From: JAAYDS01 sp012729155
GTDB lineage: Bacteria; Chloroflexota; Anaerolineae; UBA1429
Length of the DNA: 64,000 nt
Assembly (NCBI GenBank): GCA_036774405.1
Contig: DAIPBO010000009.1
Coordinates: forward strand, 40,162 to 104,161
Reading direction: 5' to 3'
Part shown: one piece after another, positions 41,090 to 49,273 of the stretch
Numbering within the stretch: the stretch's first letter is position 1
How the letters are laid out: each line of letters starts with the position of its first letter
The notes under the pieces: generated by a model
What the model was told of the DNA's origin: nothing
What the model saw: only the letters and a program-made list of their open reading frames with translations
The model's database searches: none
Made by a program: the position numbers and the translations under genes

Positions 41090-41578
41090 ATGGCCAGGAC
41101 GAACAAGCGCGAGCTAGAGCATGGCGGCAACCGGACGATCGCCAATAATCGCAAGGCCTTCCATGACTATAGTATCGATGACCGCTACGAGGCTGGCATC
41201 GTTCTCGCCGGGTCAGAGATCAAGTCGATTCGTGCTGGCCGCGTCAATCTGCGCGACAGCTATGTGGCCTTTCGCGATGGTGAGGCCTGGCTGGTCGGCA
41301 CGCATATCTCGGGCTACAACCAGGCCAGCTACCTTGACCATGAGCCGTTGCGTGACCGCAAGTTGTTGCTGCACAAGCAAGAGATTGCGCGTCTGCGAGC
41401 ACGCGTTGAGCAGCGTGGCTATACGGTGGTGCCGCTACGGCTCTACCTGAAGGATAACCGCGCAAAGGTAGAGATCGGTCTGGCGAGGGGCAAACGCGAG
41501 TATGACAAGCGCGAGGCTATCGCCGAACGAGACAGCAAGCGGAGCATCGAGCGCGAGCTGAGAGAGCGCTTGCGCTGA
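41090..41578 (+). CDS. smpB: SsrA-binding protein SmpB
   Basis: A 162-residue RNA-binding protein that works with tmRNA to release stalled ribosomes. The N-terminal ANNRKAFHDYSIDDRYEAGI and AGSEIKSIRAGRVNLRDSYV are diagnostic, and the basic C-terminal tail is present (GKREYDKREAIAERDSKR). ATG 41090 follows the ctp stop by one base. The tmRNA gene is 1.1 kb downstream on the same strand, separated by the minus-strand mtaP. Confidence 0.95.
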   Translation: MARTNKRELEHGGNRTIANNRKAFHDYSIDDRYEAGIVLAGSEIKSIRAGRVNLRDSYVAFRDGEAWLVGTHISGYNQASYLDHEPLRDRKLLLHKQEIARLRARVEQRGYTVVPLRLYLKDNRAKVEIGLARGKREYDKREAIAERDSKRSIERELRERLR

Positions 41579-41596
41579 GCAGAATCGTGATAGATC

Positions 41597-41627
41597 GAGC
41601 GGGGAGGGTCTTTGACCCTCCCCGCTC
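41597..41627. terminator. Hairpin between smpB and mtaP (convergent)
   Basis: GAGCGGGGAGGGTC (41597-41610) pairs perfectly with GACCCTCCCCGCTC (41614-41627), loop TTT. It lies between two convergent stops. Confidence 0.75.
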
Positions 41628-41632
41628 GCTGC

Positions 41633-42499
41633 CTAGAGGTAGCGCCCGATGAGCGGCCGGAGCATCTCGACGCGATCGGGCGGCATCTGATCGCGAGCAG
41701 TCATCAGGGCTCCCGCCAGCGCTGATCCGCATCCACATGCGCGCTCGGCCATTGCCACACGCTTGACGGCGCCCCGGATGATGCGTTTGGCGGCTTCTAC
41801 GTTGGCCTGCATGTTAGCGACCACCATATCCACCGTCACCGATTCTTCGCTCTCGTGCCAGCAATCATAGTCGGTGACCATTGCCACCGTGCAGTAGCAG
41901 ATCTCGGCTTCGCGCGCCAGTTTCGCCTCGGGCAGGGCGGTCATGCCGATGAGATCACCGCCGATCTGCCGATAAAAGTGAGATTCGCTCTTGGTCGAGA
42001 ACTGGGGGCCCTCCATGACGACCATGGTGCCCCCGCGGTGCATGGGGGCCTGGGCCTGGATGCCGGCCTGGTAGACGATCTCGCTCAACACGGGGCAGAA
42101 CGGCTCGGCAAAGGCGATGTGCGCTACGATCCCCTCGCCGAAAAAGCTCGCAGGGCGCACGCCCTTGGTGCGATCGATGATCTGGTCGGGGATCACGATC
42201 TGACGCGGGGCCAGCTCCTCGCACAGGCTCCCCACAGCACTGATCGACAGGATATGCGTTACCCCGAGTGATTTGAGCGCCCAGATATTGGCTCGTGCAG
42301 GCAGCTCGCTGGGGCTGATGGTGTGACCGCGCCCATGACGAGGTAGAAACGCCACGCGCACTTTCTCGAGGTCGCCGACAACGATCTCGTCACTGGGCTT
42401 GCCATAGGGTGTATCGGGCCACACCGTTTCGACGTTCGTTAGGCCTTCGATCGAGTACAGCCCGCTGCCGCCGATCACACCGACACGCACCTGCTCCAT
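41633..42499 (-). CDS. mtaP: S-methyl-5'-thioadenosine phosphorylase
   Basis: A 288-residue purine nucleoside phosphorylase of the MTA-phosphorylase (PNP_UDP_1) family, which splits methylthioadenosine into adenine and methylthioribose-1-phosphate. Segments VGVIGGSGLYSIEGL, RHGRGHTISPSELPARANI and MEGPQFSTKSES are typical of MtaP. The C-terminal MVTDYDCWHE segment marks the MTAP type over the guanosine type. ATG 42499 has GGAGGT seven bases before it. The adenine can be salvaged by the apt gene at 3.1 kb. Confidence 0.93.
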   Translation of the reverse strand: MEQVRVGVIGGSGLYSIEGLTNVETVWPDTPYGKPSDEIVVGDLEKVRVAFLPRHGRGHTISPSELPARANIWALKSLGVTHILSISAVGSLCEELAPRQIVIPDQIIDRTKGVRPASFFGEGIVAHIAFAEPFCPVLSEIVYQAGIQAQAPMHRGGTMVVMEGPQFSTKSESHFYRQIGGDLIGMTALPEAKLAREAEICYCTVAMVTDYDCWHESEESVTVDMVVANMQANVEAAKRIIRGAVKRVAMAERACGCGSALAGALMTARDQMPPDRVEMLRPLIGRYL

Positions 42500-42529
42500 A
42501 ACCGACACCTCCCTGATGGATGCCTCACC

Positions 42530-42558
42530 AGTATAGTACCAGCCTGGTAGTGACTCAA
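42530..42558 (-). promoter_or_regulatory. Promoter of mtaP
   Basis: On the minus strand TTGAGT (42558-42553), 17 bases, TATACT (42535-42530). Confidence 0.6.
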
Positions 42559-42690
42559 GCGCAGCACTCAGGCACCCGTGTGGCTTGTTTCAGCTGCTCT
42601 TTGGCCATCTGGCTCTGCAGCGATGGCACAGGGTTCTGGCACACGTTGACCGCTTGTACCCACCGATGCTTCGCAGCGCCATGCCGTCGC

Positions 42691-42718
42691 TTGCATTTGC
42701 CCTGATGCATGGTATAAT
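42691..42718 (+). promoter_or_regulatory. Promoter of tmRNA
   Basis: TTGCAT (42691-42696), 16 bases, TATAAT (42713-42718), 12 bases before the mature 5' end of ssrA. Confidence 0.7.
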
Positions 42719-42730
42719 ACTATGTGTTTT

Positions 42731-43117
42731 GGGGATGACAGGCTTCGACAGGGAGGGCTGGTCAGCGGTTGCAGGCCGGGGCGCCTCACCCCGTCATCAA
42801 GGGGCAACGCACACAAGTGCCAATACCAAGACAACTCCGGCTTTTGCGCTCGCCGCGTAAGCGGTAGAGCATAATCGCCACTGAGCGATACGTCGCTCAC
42901 GTTCACCCTGGCCTTTGCCCGAGAGGTTGGGAGTGGGCGTAATCAAATCGGGATGCTAGCTGGGCGACACCGATACACCAGCACAAGATGAATCGGTTGG
43001 CGAACTCGTGACCCTGTCGATCGGGGCCGGGAACGCAAGACACAAATAGATCGACTATGCCTGTAGTAAGCTTCTGGACGAACTCTTTGGACGCGGGTTC
43101 GATTCCCGCCATCTCCA
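42731..43117 (+). ncRNA. ssrA: Transfer-messenger RNA (tmRNA)
   Basis: A one-piece tmRNA. The 5' end GGGGATG pairs over seven positions with the 3' CATCTCC, with one G-T pair, to make the tRNA-like acceptor stem. The T arm GCGGGTTCGATTCCCGC is at 43094-43109. The resume codon GCC begins the tag ANTKTTPAFALAA, which ends with TAA at 42858-42860 and matches the usual A-A-L-A-A-type degron ending. The 3' CCA is not encoded (CTG follows the discriminator A at 43117). smpB is nearby. Confidence 0.95.
42819..42860 (+). other. tmRNA proteolysis tag reading frame
   Basis: GCC AAT ACC and following codons give ANTKTTPAFALAA and a TAA stop. This peptide is added to stalled proteins to send them to proteases such as ClpXP. 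Confidence 0.9.
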
Positions 43118-43192
43118 CTGGGTGCAATCCGTCTCACATTGGGTGGACGGTCACCATAGGTAAGGGAGACACGCCCTGTATGACCGTGTCCG

Positions 43193-43255
43193 GAAAGTTG
43201 AGCTCTTCGCCAAGGACCAACTTTCGAGTATCTAGTTTTTGTGGCGAAAGAGGAG
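43193..43255 (+). promoter_or_regulatory. Possible pseudoknot over the ribosome site of the RRM gene
   Basis: GAAAGTTG (43193-43200) pairs with CAACTTTC (43218-43225). The loop sequence CTCTTCGCCA (43203-43212) can pair with TGGCGAAAGAG (43242-43252) with one bulged A. The second helix includes part of the AGAGGAG ribosome site (43249-43255). Confidence 0.45.
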
Positions 43256-43265
43256 TACGGGTACT

Positions 43266-43625
43266 GTGAACATCTATGTCGGCAATCTCCCTTATCGGAC
43301 CTCGGACGAGGATCTCAACACGCTGTTTGCGCCGTTTGGCGAAGTCGAGTCAGCTCGCGTCATCATCGACCGCGAAACTGGCCGTTCGCGCGGCTTTGGC
43401 TTTGTTGAGATGGCAGACGACGAACAGGCTCTGGCGGCCATCGAGGGTTTGAATGGCTCTGACTTTCAGGGTCGCCCGCTGACGGTCAACCAGGCCAGGC
43501 CTCGCGCCGCTGGCGGCGGTGGCGGTGGTGGTGGCTTCCGTGGTGGCCCTCGCGGTGGTTCGCGCGGCGGCGACTCGGGCGGCTTTGGCCGTGGCGGTGG
43601 CCGCGGCGGTTTCGACCGCTTCTAG
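43266..43625 (+). CDS. Glycine-rich RNA-binding protein (RRM)
   Basis: A 119-residue protein with one RRM domain (residues 1-80) carrying the RNP-2 NIYVGNLPY and RNP-1 RGFGFVEM motifs, followed by a Gly/Arg-rich tail (RGG-like, ending RGGFDRF). It is like cyanobacterial Rbp and other small bacterial RRM proteins, which bind RNA and are often cold induced. GTG 43266 gives the normal N-terminus MNIYVG; AGGAG lies ten bases before it. It is followed by a strong terminator. Confidence 0.9.
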   Translation: MNIYVGNLPYRTSDEDLNTLFAPFGEVESARVIIDRETGRSRGFGFVEMADDEQALAAIEGLNGSDFQGRPLTVNQARPRAAGGGGGGGGFRGGPRGGSRGGDSGGFGRGGGRGGFDRF

Positions 43626-43641
43626 GTTGCTGATCAAGCAG

Positions 43642-43677
43642 ACGATCCCGCTCGAAAGAGCGGGATCGTTCTTTTTA
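43642..43677 (+). terminator. Terminator of the RRM gene
   Basis: ACGATCCCGCTC (43642-43653) pairs with GAGCGGGATCGT (43658-43669), loop GAAA, then TCTTTTT. Confidence 0.93.
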
Positions 43678-43723
43678 CACGGGCCTGCCGTTTGCTCAAG
43701 TCTCTGGCCACTAGGTGCGATGC

Positions 43724-45016
43724 CTACCAGAAGCGGTCGTCGACATCCTCCCAGAACACATGCTCCTGCCAGGCCCTGTCGAAAGCGATGCGTGCCTGCA
43801 TAAAGGCTTTGACGATGCGGCGTACTGTGCGCTCTCGCTGCGCCGGAGGCATGCCCTGGGTCTCTCGTATGTAACTGACAGTGCGGCCGAAGAAGACAGG
43901 CAGCATGGCCTCGGCCACCCGATCGGGGTCTCCCTCGCCCGCATTGTAGCTCAAGGCCATGTCGAGTACGCACTCGGCCCACAGCGGTATGGGAAAGGTG
44001 AACTCGCTGTCTGACGCCGCCGCCAGAGACAGCACCCGTTCGAGTCGTTCAGGAAGCAACACCTCAGATAGCTGGTCGGAATAGCGTTCCAGACCCTCGC
44101 GCATACTGGCCAACAGCACGGCCTCACAGTCTGGGCCTGGCACCTCGCGGTCCTTGCAGTGTCCGCCCTTGAGGGGCACGTGAAGCGGGGGTGCGTCATC
44201 CCTCTCCCACCGCGAGCGTTCGGCGGAGAGAAGCCTAAAGAGAGCCATAGTGGTATGGATGATGCGCGGGTCGAGCAGCGCGCCGGGGTCGCCGCTGATC
44301 TCACCACGGTAGCCGAGGTCGACCTGCGACACTTGATGACGGTGGATGACGGCAAACGTCGACAACCACGCATTGACGCCATAGCGCGCGATGTTGGTCT
44401 CCCAGACGTCACACGAGGCCAACTGGGCCGCCAGAGCGCCTGATACGGCAAACTCGGGGGCCAGCGGGTCGCGTAAGTCAGTGTTGAAGAAGGCACGTAC
44501 AAAGGGATACGATAGATTGTCGTTGAGGGCAGCCGAGTATGCGCTGCGATGGTAACAGCCGAAGGTGGCGGCGTCGCCATGCAGCACCGGGCCAGCGAGC
44601 GAAGGCAGCCATTCGGCTGTGATGCCGGGAGCCTGCGCCTCGAACACAACGCACGCCTTGACGTTGAGCCTGCCCGCCGCCTCTAGGATGGCACGGATGG
44701 AGCTGCCCTTGCCCGTCTGTCCCTGATAGACGGTCAATAGCTTGACCACATTCAGCGGGGTGGGCGCATTAGCGATGATCTCAACAGTTTCATCGGATGA
44801 CCCACCGTCCGCATTCATCAAGACGATGCGGCGGTCGGGGAAATACGTCGCAATACCTTCGACTACTGCCGCGACAACCTCGCCCAGCGTGCGCGCGTTG
44901 CGGTGCGTCGGTATGCCGATGAGCATATCAGCCCGACCGATGCGGTTCAGCTCTCGGTGGGCCTCGTTGTCCAGCCCAGACTCGTACATGAGAATGCCCA
45001 GGTCGTGATTCGCCAT
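43724..45016 (-). CDS. GT-A glycosyltransferase (mannosyl/glucosylglycerate synthase-like)
   Basis: A 430-residue glycosyltransferase that resembles the GT78/GT81 and family 2-like synthases of glycosylglycerates. The N-terminal nucleotide-sugar part has LIGIPTHRNARTLGEVV and the acidic NADGGSSDET, and a C-terminal helical region of about 130 residues follows. These enzymes make compatible solutes such as glucosylglycerate. The substrate remains inferred. It starts 7 bases after the stop of the lipoprotein gene 45024-46385, so the two are co-transcribed. A role linking them is not obvious. Confidence 0.7.
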   Translation of the reverse strand: MANHDLGILMYESGLDNEAHRELNRIGRADMLIGIPTHRNARTLGEVVAAVVEGIATYFPDRRIVLMNADGGSSDETVEIIANAPTPLNVVKLLTVYQGQTGKGSSIRAILEAAGRLNVKACVVFEAQAPGITAEWLPSLAGPVLHGDAATFGCYHRSAYSAALNDNLSYPFVRAFFNTDLRDPLAPEFAVSGALAAQLASCDVWETNIARYGVNAWLSTFAVIHRHQVSQVDLGYRGEISGDPGALLDPRIIHTTMALFRLLSAERSRWERDDAPPLHVPLKGGHCKDREVPGPDCEAVLLASMREGLERYSDQLSEVLLPERLERVLSLAAASDSEFTFPIPLWAECVLDMALSYNAGEGDPDRVAEAMLPVFFGRTVSYIRETQGMPPAQRERTVRRIVKAFMQARIAFDRAWQEHVFWEDVDDRFW

Positions 45017-45023
45017 CCCTACC

Positions 45024-46385
45024 TCACTCTTGCTCGCTCACCCGCACTGCCGCCAGATTGGCCGCTTCGGCGGGGCTGGCCTGCCCCCGCAGAACGCTGG
45101 CTGTGGCCCACATGAGGCTCCTGTTGAGCAGGTCATAGTCAGCGACGGCCGGGGCTGGCTGTGCCTCTGTCAGTAAAAGTGTCAGGGGGCCATGCCACGG
45201 GCTCGCCGTATTCGCGTCAAGGGCTGACCGTACTGCCGGCAGATGATAGGTGCGCATTGAGAGCACTCGTTGCTGTTCGTCTCTGAGGGAGGCGTGTACG
45301 AGCTCGATCGCCAGTTCGCGGTGTTGCTTATCGGTTGTCAAGACCACCCAGGCCATTGTATGCGCCACCGACACAGGGGCGTCTCCGCTAGGGGGGATGG
45401 GCGCGATCTGAGTCGTGGGCATGCTATCACCACCGCGCAGCAACTGGGCCGAGGTAGAGACCGCCATATCCACCTTGTCGGTGGCATACGCAGCCCAGCT
45501 TTGGTCGACATCGAGGGTCTCAACGGCGTCGGCATGGATGCGTCCGGCCTCGCGGCCCAGTTGTACGGCACTGAGCGCGCGCGTGAGCGCCGTTGTATCG
45601 ATCTGAGGCGCAACTGTCGCCGTGTGCCCCGCCTCGGATAGGTAGAGCGTCAGAATGGTATCGCTACTGCTTGCAGCTGGTGCTGCTGGGAAGAGCAGCG
45701 CAAGATCGCCGCTGAGCAGCTGCCCCCACGTCGCGGGGGGTGCGGCCAATGTAGCGACGTCGTAGATGAGCAGAGGGATGTCGACACAGAGGGGAGCGCC
45801 GAAAGCGACCCCGTCGATCATGACAGCCTCTTGGCTAGAGGGCCAGATCTCTTGCCATACCGTCGTGGGCAGAGCACCATCCAGGGGCTGCGCCAAGCCG
45901 GCCGAGACCAGCGCCTGAAGCTCGGATGCATCGATGAGCATCATATCCGGGAGCCTCTCTGGCACCACTGGGGCGGTTGCCAGGGCGCTCTCGATCATGC
46001 CGGCAGGCCCGAGCAAGTCTTTGGTGATGGAAGCAACGCGGACGCCTTTGGGCAACTCAGCCGCCTCGGCAAGGGCATCGATGTACAGCAGCGACCGACC
46101 CTGCACCGACATGCTGGCTCGAGCGATCTCTGGCGGTAGCCAGACCTGCAACGTGACGATCGTTTCGCCAGGGCCATCTTCTGAGGGGGGCTCGTCATAA
46201 GGCGCTGCAGGCGAGACGCTCACCTCGGCAGTTGCGCCGGGGCTGGGCGTGCTGTGCTGAGCGACAGCAGCGGGCTGTGCACAGCCCGAGAGTGCCAGCC
46301 CACAGGTGAATACGGCCACACACAACCACGCTACCGCGAACCCCAGCGATGAACGGCCGTGGCCGCGCTGTTTGGACGGTGACAA
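45024..46385 (-). CDS. Solute-binding-protein-like lipoprotein
   Basis: A 453-residue exported lipoprotein, with the lipidated Cys at 35 in LALSGC. The rest resembles family 1 extracellular solute-binding proteins, with VTLQVWLPPE, TWGQLLSGDLALLFPAAPA and AWVVLTTDKQHRELAIELV, but no ABC permease is beside it. TTG 46385 is chosen because GGAGGG lies four bases before it and a -10 box is 40-50 bases upstream; GTG 46427 gives 14 more residues but would sit on the transcription start. The link to the glycosyltransferase is unknown. Confidence 0.7.
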   Translation of the reverse strand: MSPSKQRGHGRSSLGFAVAWLCVAVFTCGLALSGCAQPAAVAQHSTPSPGATAEVSVSPAAPYDEPPSEDGPGETIVTLQVWLPPEIARASMSVQGRSLLYIDALAEAAELPKGVRVASITKDLLGPAGMIESALATAPVVPERLPDMMLIDASELQALVSAGLAQPLDGALPTTVWQEIWPSSQEAVMIDGVAFGAPLCVDIPLLIYDVATLAAPPATWGQLLSGDLALLFPAAPAASSSDTILTLYLSEAGHTATVAPQIDTTALTRALSAVQLGREAGRIHADAVETLDVDQSWAAYATDKVDMAVSTSAQLLRGGDSMPTTQIAPIPPSGDAPVSVAHTMAWVVLTTDKQHRELAIELVHASLRDEQQRVLSMRTYHLPAVRSALDANTASPWHGPLTLLLTEAQPAPAVADYDLLNRSLMWATASVLRGQASPAEAANLAAVRVSEQE

Positions 46386-46432
46386 GAAGCCCTCCAACCC
46401 GCGCAGATGGAACGGCGACACGATCACGCAAT

Positions 46433-46460
46433 ATTATAGCACAACTACCCAGCTTACCCA
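46433..46460 (-). promoter_or_regulatory. Weak-35 promoter of the lipoprotein-glycosyltransferase operon
   Basis: TATAAT on the minus strand (46438-46433) with a poor -35 (TGGGTA) 16 bases upstream. Confidence 0.4.
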
Positions 46461-46502
46461 TGCCTTCGATTGGAGACATGGCCCCACTGGGCATCCCATG
46501 CG

Positions 46503-46531
46503 TTGACCATAGTGCTCGGCGATAGTAGCAT
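46503..46531 (+). promoter_or_regulatory. Possible promoter of the PfkB kinase gene
   Basis: TTGACC (46503-46508), 17 bases, TAGCAT (46526-46531). The -35 is good and the -10 is weak. Confidence 0.4.
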
Positions 46532-46559
46532 CCAGGGCAGCATAGGAATGAGGTGCGGC

Positions 46560-47513
46560 ATGGCAGAGTTGGTGTTCTGTGGCGAGGCACTGGTCGAAGT
46601 AATGCGCACCGAGCTCGATCTGCCTCTTGATCGCCCTGGCCCGCTGACGGGCCCTTACCCTTCAGGGGCCCCCGCTATTGCGGCGAGCGCAGCGGCTCGC
46701 CTGGGAGCCTCGACTGCCTTTGTCGGCTGTGTCGGCCAGGATGGCTTTGGCGACTGCATCACGGCTCGATTGCGGGCAGATGGCATCGATTGCAGCGGTC
46801 TACGGCGCGATCTCAGCGCATTGACAGGTATTGCTTTTGTGTCCTATCGCAGCGATGGCAGTCGCTCGTTCATCTTCCACCTTCAAGATTCGGCTGCTGG
46901 GCGGGTGAGCGCCGCGCAGATCACTGATGAGCTGCTGGCAGATGTACGCTGGGTGCACATCATGGGATCATCGCTCAGCGGTGGGGCAGCCCTGCGAGAC
47001 ACCTGCTACACACTGGCCAACCGCGTGGTGGCGTGCGGTGGGCACGTGTCTCTAGACCCGAATCTGCGGCCCGAGCTCATGCCGCTGGAGCAGATTCGCG
47101 CTGTGTGCGAGCCGGTACTGGAATTGGCCAGCGTGGTGATGCCCAGCGGCCCCGAACTGCAGGCTCTGACGAGCTGTGACTCTGCAGCCGAGGGTGTGGC
47201 GCAGCTTCTAGAGCGCGGCGTTGATCTCGTAGCCCTCAAGCTAGGCGAGCGCGGCTCGGCGCTGTTCACCGTCCAAGGTCGCCTCGATGTGCCCGCCTAT
47301 TGTGTTACCGAGGTAGACCCCACTGGCGCTGGCGACTGCTATGACGCAGCGCTGCTGGTGGGGCTTGCGCGAGGCTGGCCTCTGGAAAAGGCCGGGCGCT
47401 ACGCCAACGCAGCCGGAGCTCTGGCGACGACGCGGCGCGGCCCGATGGAAGGTGCCGCCACGCATGCCGAGGTGGTCGCGCTCATGGCGGCTCAGGGTAG
47501 GCCGCTTGGCTAG
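46560..47513 (+). CDS. PfkB family carbohydrate kinase
   Basis: A 317-residue sugar kinase of the ribokinase/PfkB family. The N-terminal FCGEALVEV strand, the GASTAFVGCVGQDGFGD segment (PfkB signature 1 area) and the C-terminal DPTGAGDCYDAALLVG (signature 2 with the catalytic Asp) are present. Family members phosphorylate fructose, KDG, ribose or adenosine; the substrate cannot be set here. ATG 46560 has GAGGT four bases upstream. Its stop shares a CTAG with lipB on the other strand. Confidence 0.87.
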   Translation: MAELVFCGEALVEVMRTELDLPLDRPGPLTGPYPSGAPAIAASAAARLGASTAFVGCVGQDGFGDCITARLRADGIDCSGLRRDLSALTGIAFVSYRSDGSRSFIFHLQDSAAGRVSAAQITDELLADVRWVHIMGSSLSGGAALRDTCYTLANRVVACGGHVSLDPNLRPELMPLEQIRAVCEPVLELASVVMPSGPELQALTSCDSAAEGVAQLLERGVDLVALKLGERGSALFTVQGRLDVPAYCVTEVDPTGAGDCYDAALLVGLARGWPLEKAGRYANAAGALATTRRGPMEGAATHAEVVALMAAQGRPLG

Positions 47514-48214
47514 TCTTTAGTCGGTTCTGCCAGCAGCCGCTCCAGCGTCTGGTGCTCGATTCTGACCCCGAGCCGTGCGGCGAGGTGGCCACTTAGCCGC
47601 CGCTGCACCTCGGTCATTGGAGGTGCAGCGCCCAATTCGAGGGCCATGCTAGTAACGCCACCATCGCGGATTCCACAGGGCACAATCAGGTCCCAGTGTG
47701 CCATGTCGGGCGCCACATTGAGGGCCAGACCATGGAAAGACACCCCTCGGCGAATACGCACACCCAAGGCCGCGATCTTGTTATTGCCAACCCATACGCC
47801 GATGACGCCCTCACGGCGGTTGGTGTGTAGGCCATAGCCTCCCAGTGTGTCGGCGATGGCGTCCTCGAGGGTATGCATCAAGTCGCTGGCCCCTAATCTC
47901 AGCCCAGGCAGGTGTAAGATGGGATAGGCGATCAGTTGGCCAGGGCCATGGTAGGTCACATCGCCGCCACGTTCGACGGCGATGAGATCGATGCCCATGT
48001 CCTCGAGCACCTCGGCGCTGGTGAGCACGTTGGCCGGGTCGGCACGCCGTCCCAAAGTGATGACGGGGGCATGTTCCACCAACAGCAGCGTATCGGGGAT
48101 CTCGCGAGCGATACGGCGCTCGACAAGGGCATGCTGCAACTCCCATGCTGGCCGGTAGGCCATGCGGCCCAGGTCGACGGCCCACAAGGGCGGTCGCGAC
48201 GACGCCATGCTCAC
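47510..48214 (-). CDS. lipB: Lipoyl(octanoyl) transferase LipB
   Basis: A 234-residue enzyme that moves octanoyl from acyl carrier protein to lipoyl domains, using an acyl-enzyme on Cys. The signature RGGDVTYHGPGQLIAYPIL is at about 79-97, and the catalytic Cys is in IVPCGIRDGGVTSM. GTG 48214 is used because GGGAG is seven bases upstream and GTGA overlaps the fmt stop; ATG 48208 is an alternative. It is the second gene of fmt-lipB. The C-terminus ends tail-to-tail with the PfkB gene. Confidence 0.92.
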   Translation of the reverse strand: MSMASSRPPLWAVDLGRMAYRPAWELQHALVERRIAREIPDTLLLVEHAPVITLGRRADPANVLTSAEVLEDMGIDLIAVERGGDVTYHGPGQLIAYPILHLPGLRLGASDLMHTLEDAIADTLGGYGLHTNRREGVIGVWVGNNKIAALGVRIRRGVSFHGLALNVAPDMAHWDLIVPCGIRDGGVTSMALELGAAPPMTEVQRRLSGHLAARLGVRIEHQTLERLLAEPTKD

Positions 48215-49155
48215 GGGCGTTCTCCCAGGCGGGCACCGATGAGATCATCACGACCGCGCGCCAGTGCGGCAGCATCCATGGCCCGCTTGCCCGCCAGTTG
48301 TAGCCGCTCGAGCTGTAGTACGCCTTTGCCTGTGGCTACACCAATGTTGTCGGCAAGCGCCAGCACGGTGCCAGGCTCTTCCCCCCCTGGCGACGCGGTG
48401 CTCACAGATGCAGCCAGAATCTTCAGAAGCTGACCATGCAGGGTGGTATAGGCCCCTGGCCAGGGGTCAAAGGCGCGTACCTGGCGGTCGATGGCTACAG
48501 CACGCTGGGACCAATCGATGGCAGCTTCTTGTCGCGAGATCGGGGGGGCCTGTGAGGCCAGGCAATCATCCTGAGGCCGAGGCTTGAGCTCGCCACGCAG
48601 CCAGGCGGGCAGGGTGTCGCCAAGTAGCGCCGCCCCCAGAGCGGCGAGGCGCGTCGTCAGCGTGGCGGTCGTCTCGCGGGTGTCGATCTCCAGCTCTGCT
48701 TGGGCGATGATGGGCCCCGTGTCCATACCCGCGTCGGTCAACATCAGGGTGATGCCAGTGTGCTCGTGCCCCTCCAAGATAGCTCTGGCGATGGGCGCCG
48801 CGCCTCGCAGCAGCGGCAGGAGTGACGCATGTACGCCGATGCAGCCATGCGGCGCTGTCTCGAGCACAGATTGTGGTAGGATCTGCCCATAGGCGGCCAG
48901 CACAAAGACATCGGCCTCGAGTGCGCATAGACGTTCCAGGGCGTCTCGGTCTCGACGGAGTCGTTCGGGCTGCAGCACCTCGATGCCCTGCGTCTGGGCC
49001 AGCGCCTTGACGGGTGGCGTCTCAAGCCGACGCCGGCCGCGTCCAACCTTACGGTCCGGTTGTGTGACGACCGCGACTACCTCGTGAGCGTTGATCAGCG
49101 CCCGTAACGCTGGCAAGGCAAACTCTGGCGTTCCGAAGAAGACCACTCGAGCCAT
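48211..49155 (-). CDS. fmt: Methionyl-tRNA formyltransferase
   Basis: A 314-residue enzyme that formylates the initiator Met-tRNA with 10-formyl-THF. It has VVFFGTPEFALPALRAL at the N-terminus, the QPDRKVGRGRR loop, AYGQILPQSVL, the HASLLPLLRGAAPI motif (Asn/His/Asp catalytic region) and a C-terminal OB domain. ATG 49155 is chosen because AAAGGA is six bases upstream. The frame continues open for 174 codons further upstream, but that stretch is not conserved and overlaps the divergent gene's region. Confidence 0.94.
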   Translation of the reverse strand: MARVVFFGTPEFALPALRALINAHEVVAVVTQPDRKVGRGRRRLETPPVKALAQTQGIEVLQPERLRRDRDALERLCALEADVFVLAAYGQILPQSVLETAPHGCIGVHASLLPLLRGAAPIARAILEGHEHTGITLMLTDAGMDTGPIIAQAELEIDTRETTATLTTRLAALGAALLGDTLPAWLRGELKPRPQDDCLASQAPPISRQEAAIDWSQRAVAIDRQVRAFDPWPGAYTTLHGQLLKILAASVSTASPGGEEPGTVLALADNIGVATGKGVLQLERLQLAGKRAMDAAALARGRDDLIGARLGERP

Positions 49156-49181
49156 GGGCAATCCTTTCGTGTTTGGCGCTG

Positions 49182-49210
49182 ATTCTAGCACGGCCCCGCA
49201 GTGATACCAA
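49182..49210 (-). promoter_or_regulatory. Promoter of the fmt-lipB operon
   Basis: On the minus strand TTGGTA (49210-49205), 17 bases, TAGAAT (49187-49182), 27 bases before the fmt ATG. Confidence 0.65.
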
Positions 49211-49273
49211 CACAAACGCAACCTCGCGCCGTGGTCATCGTATTGTGGGCAAACCTGGGTAGGGGGATGTTCG

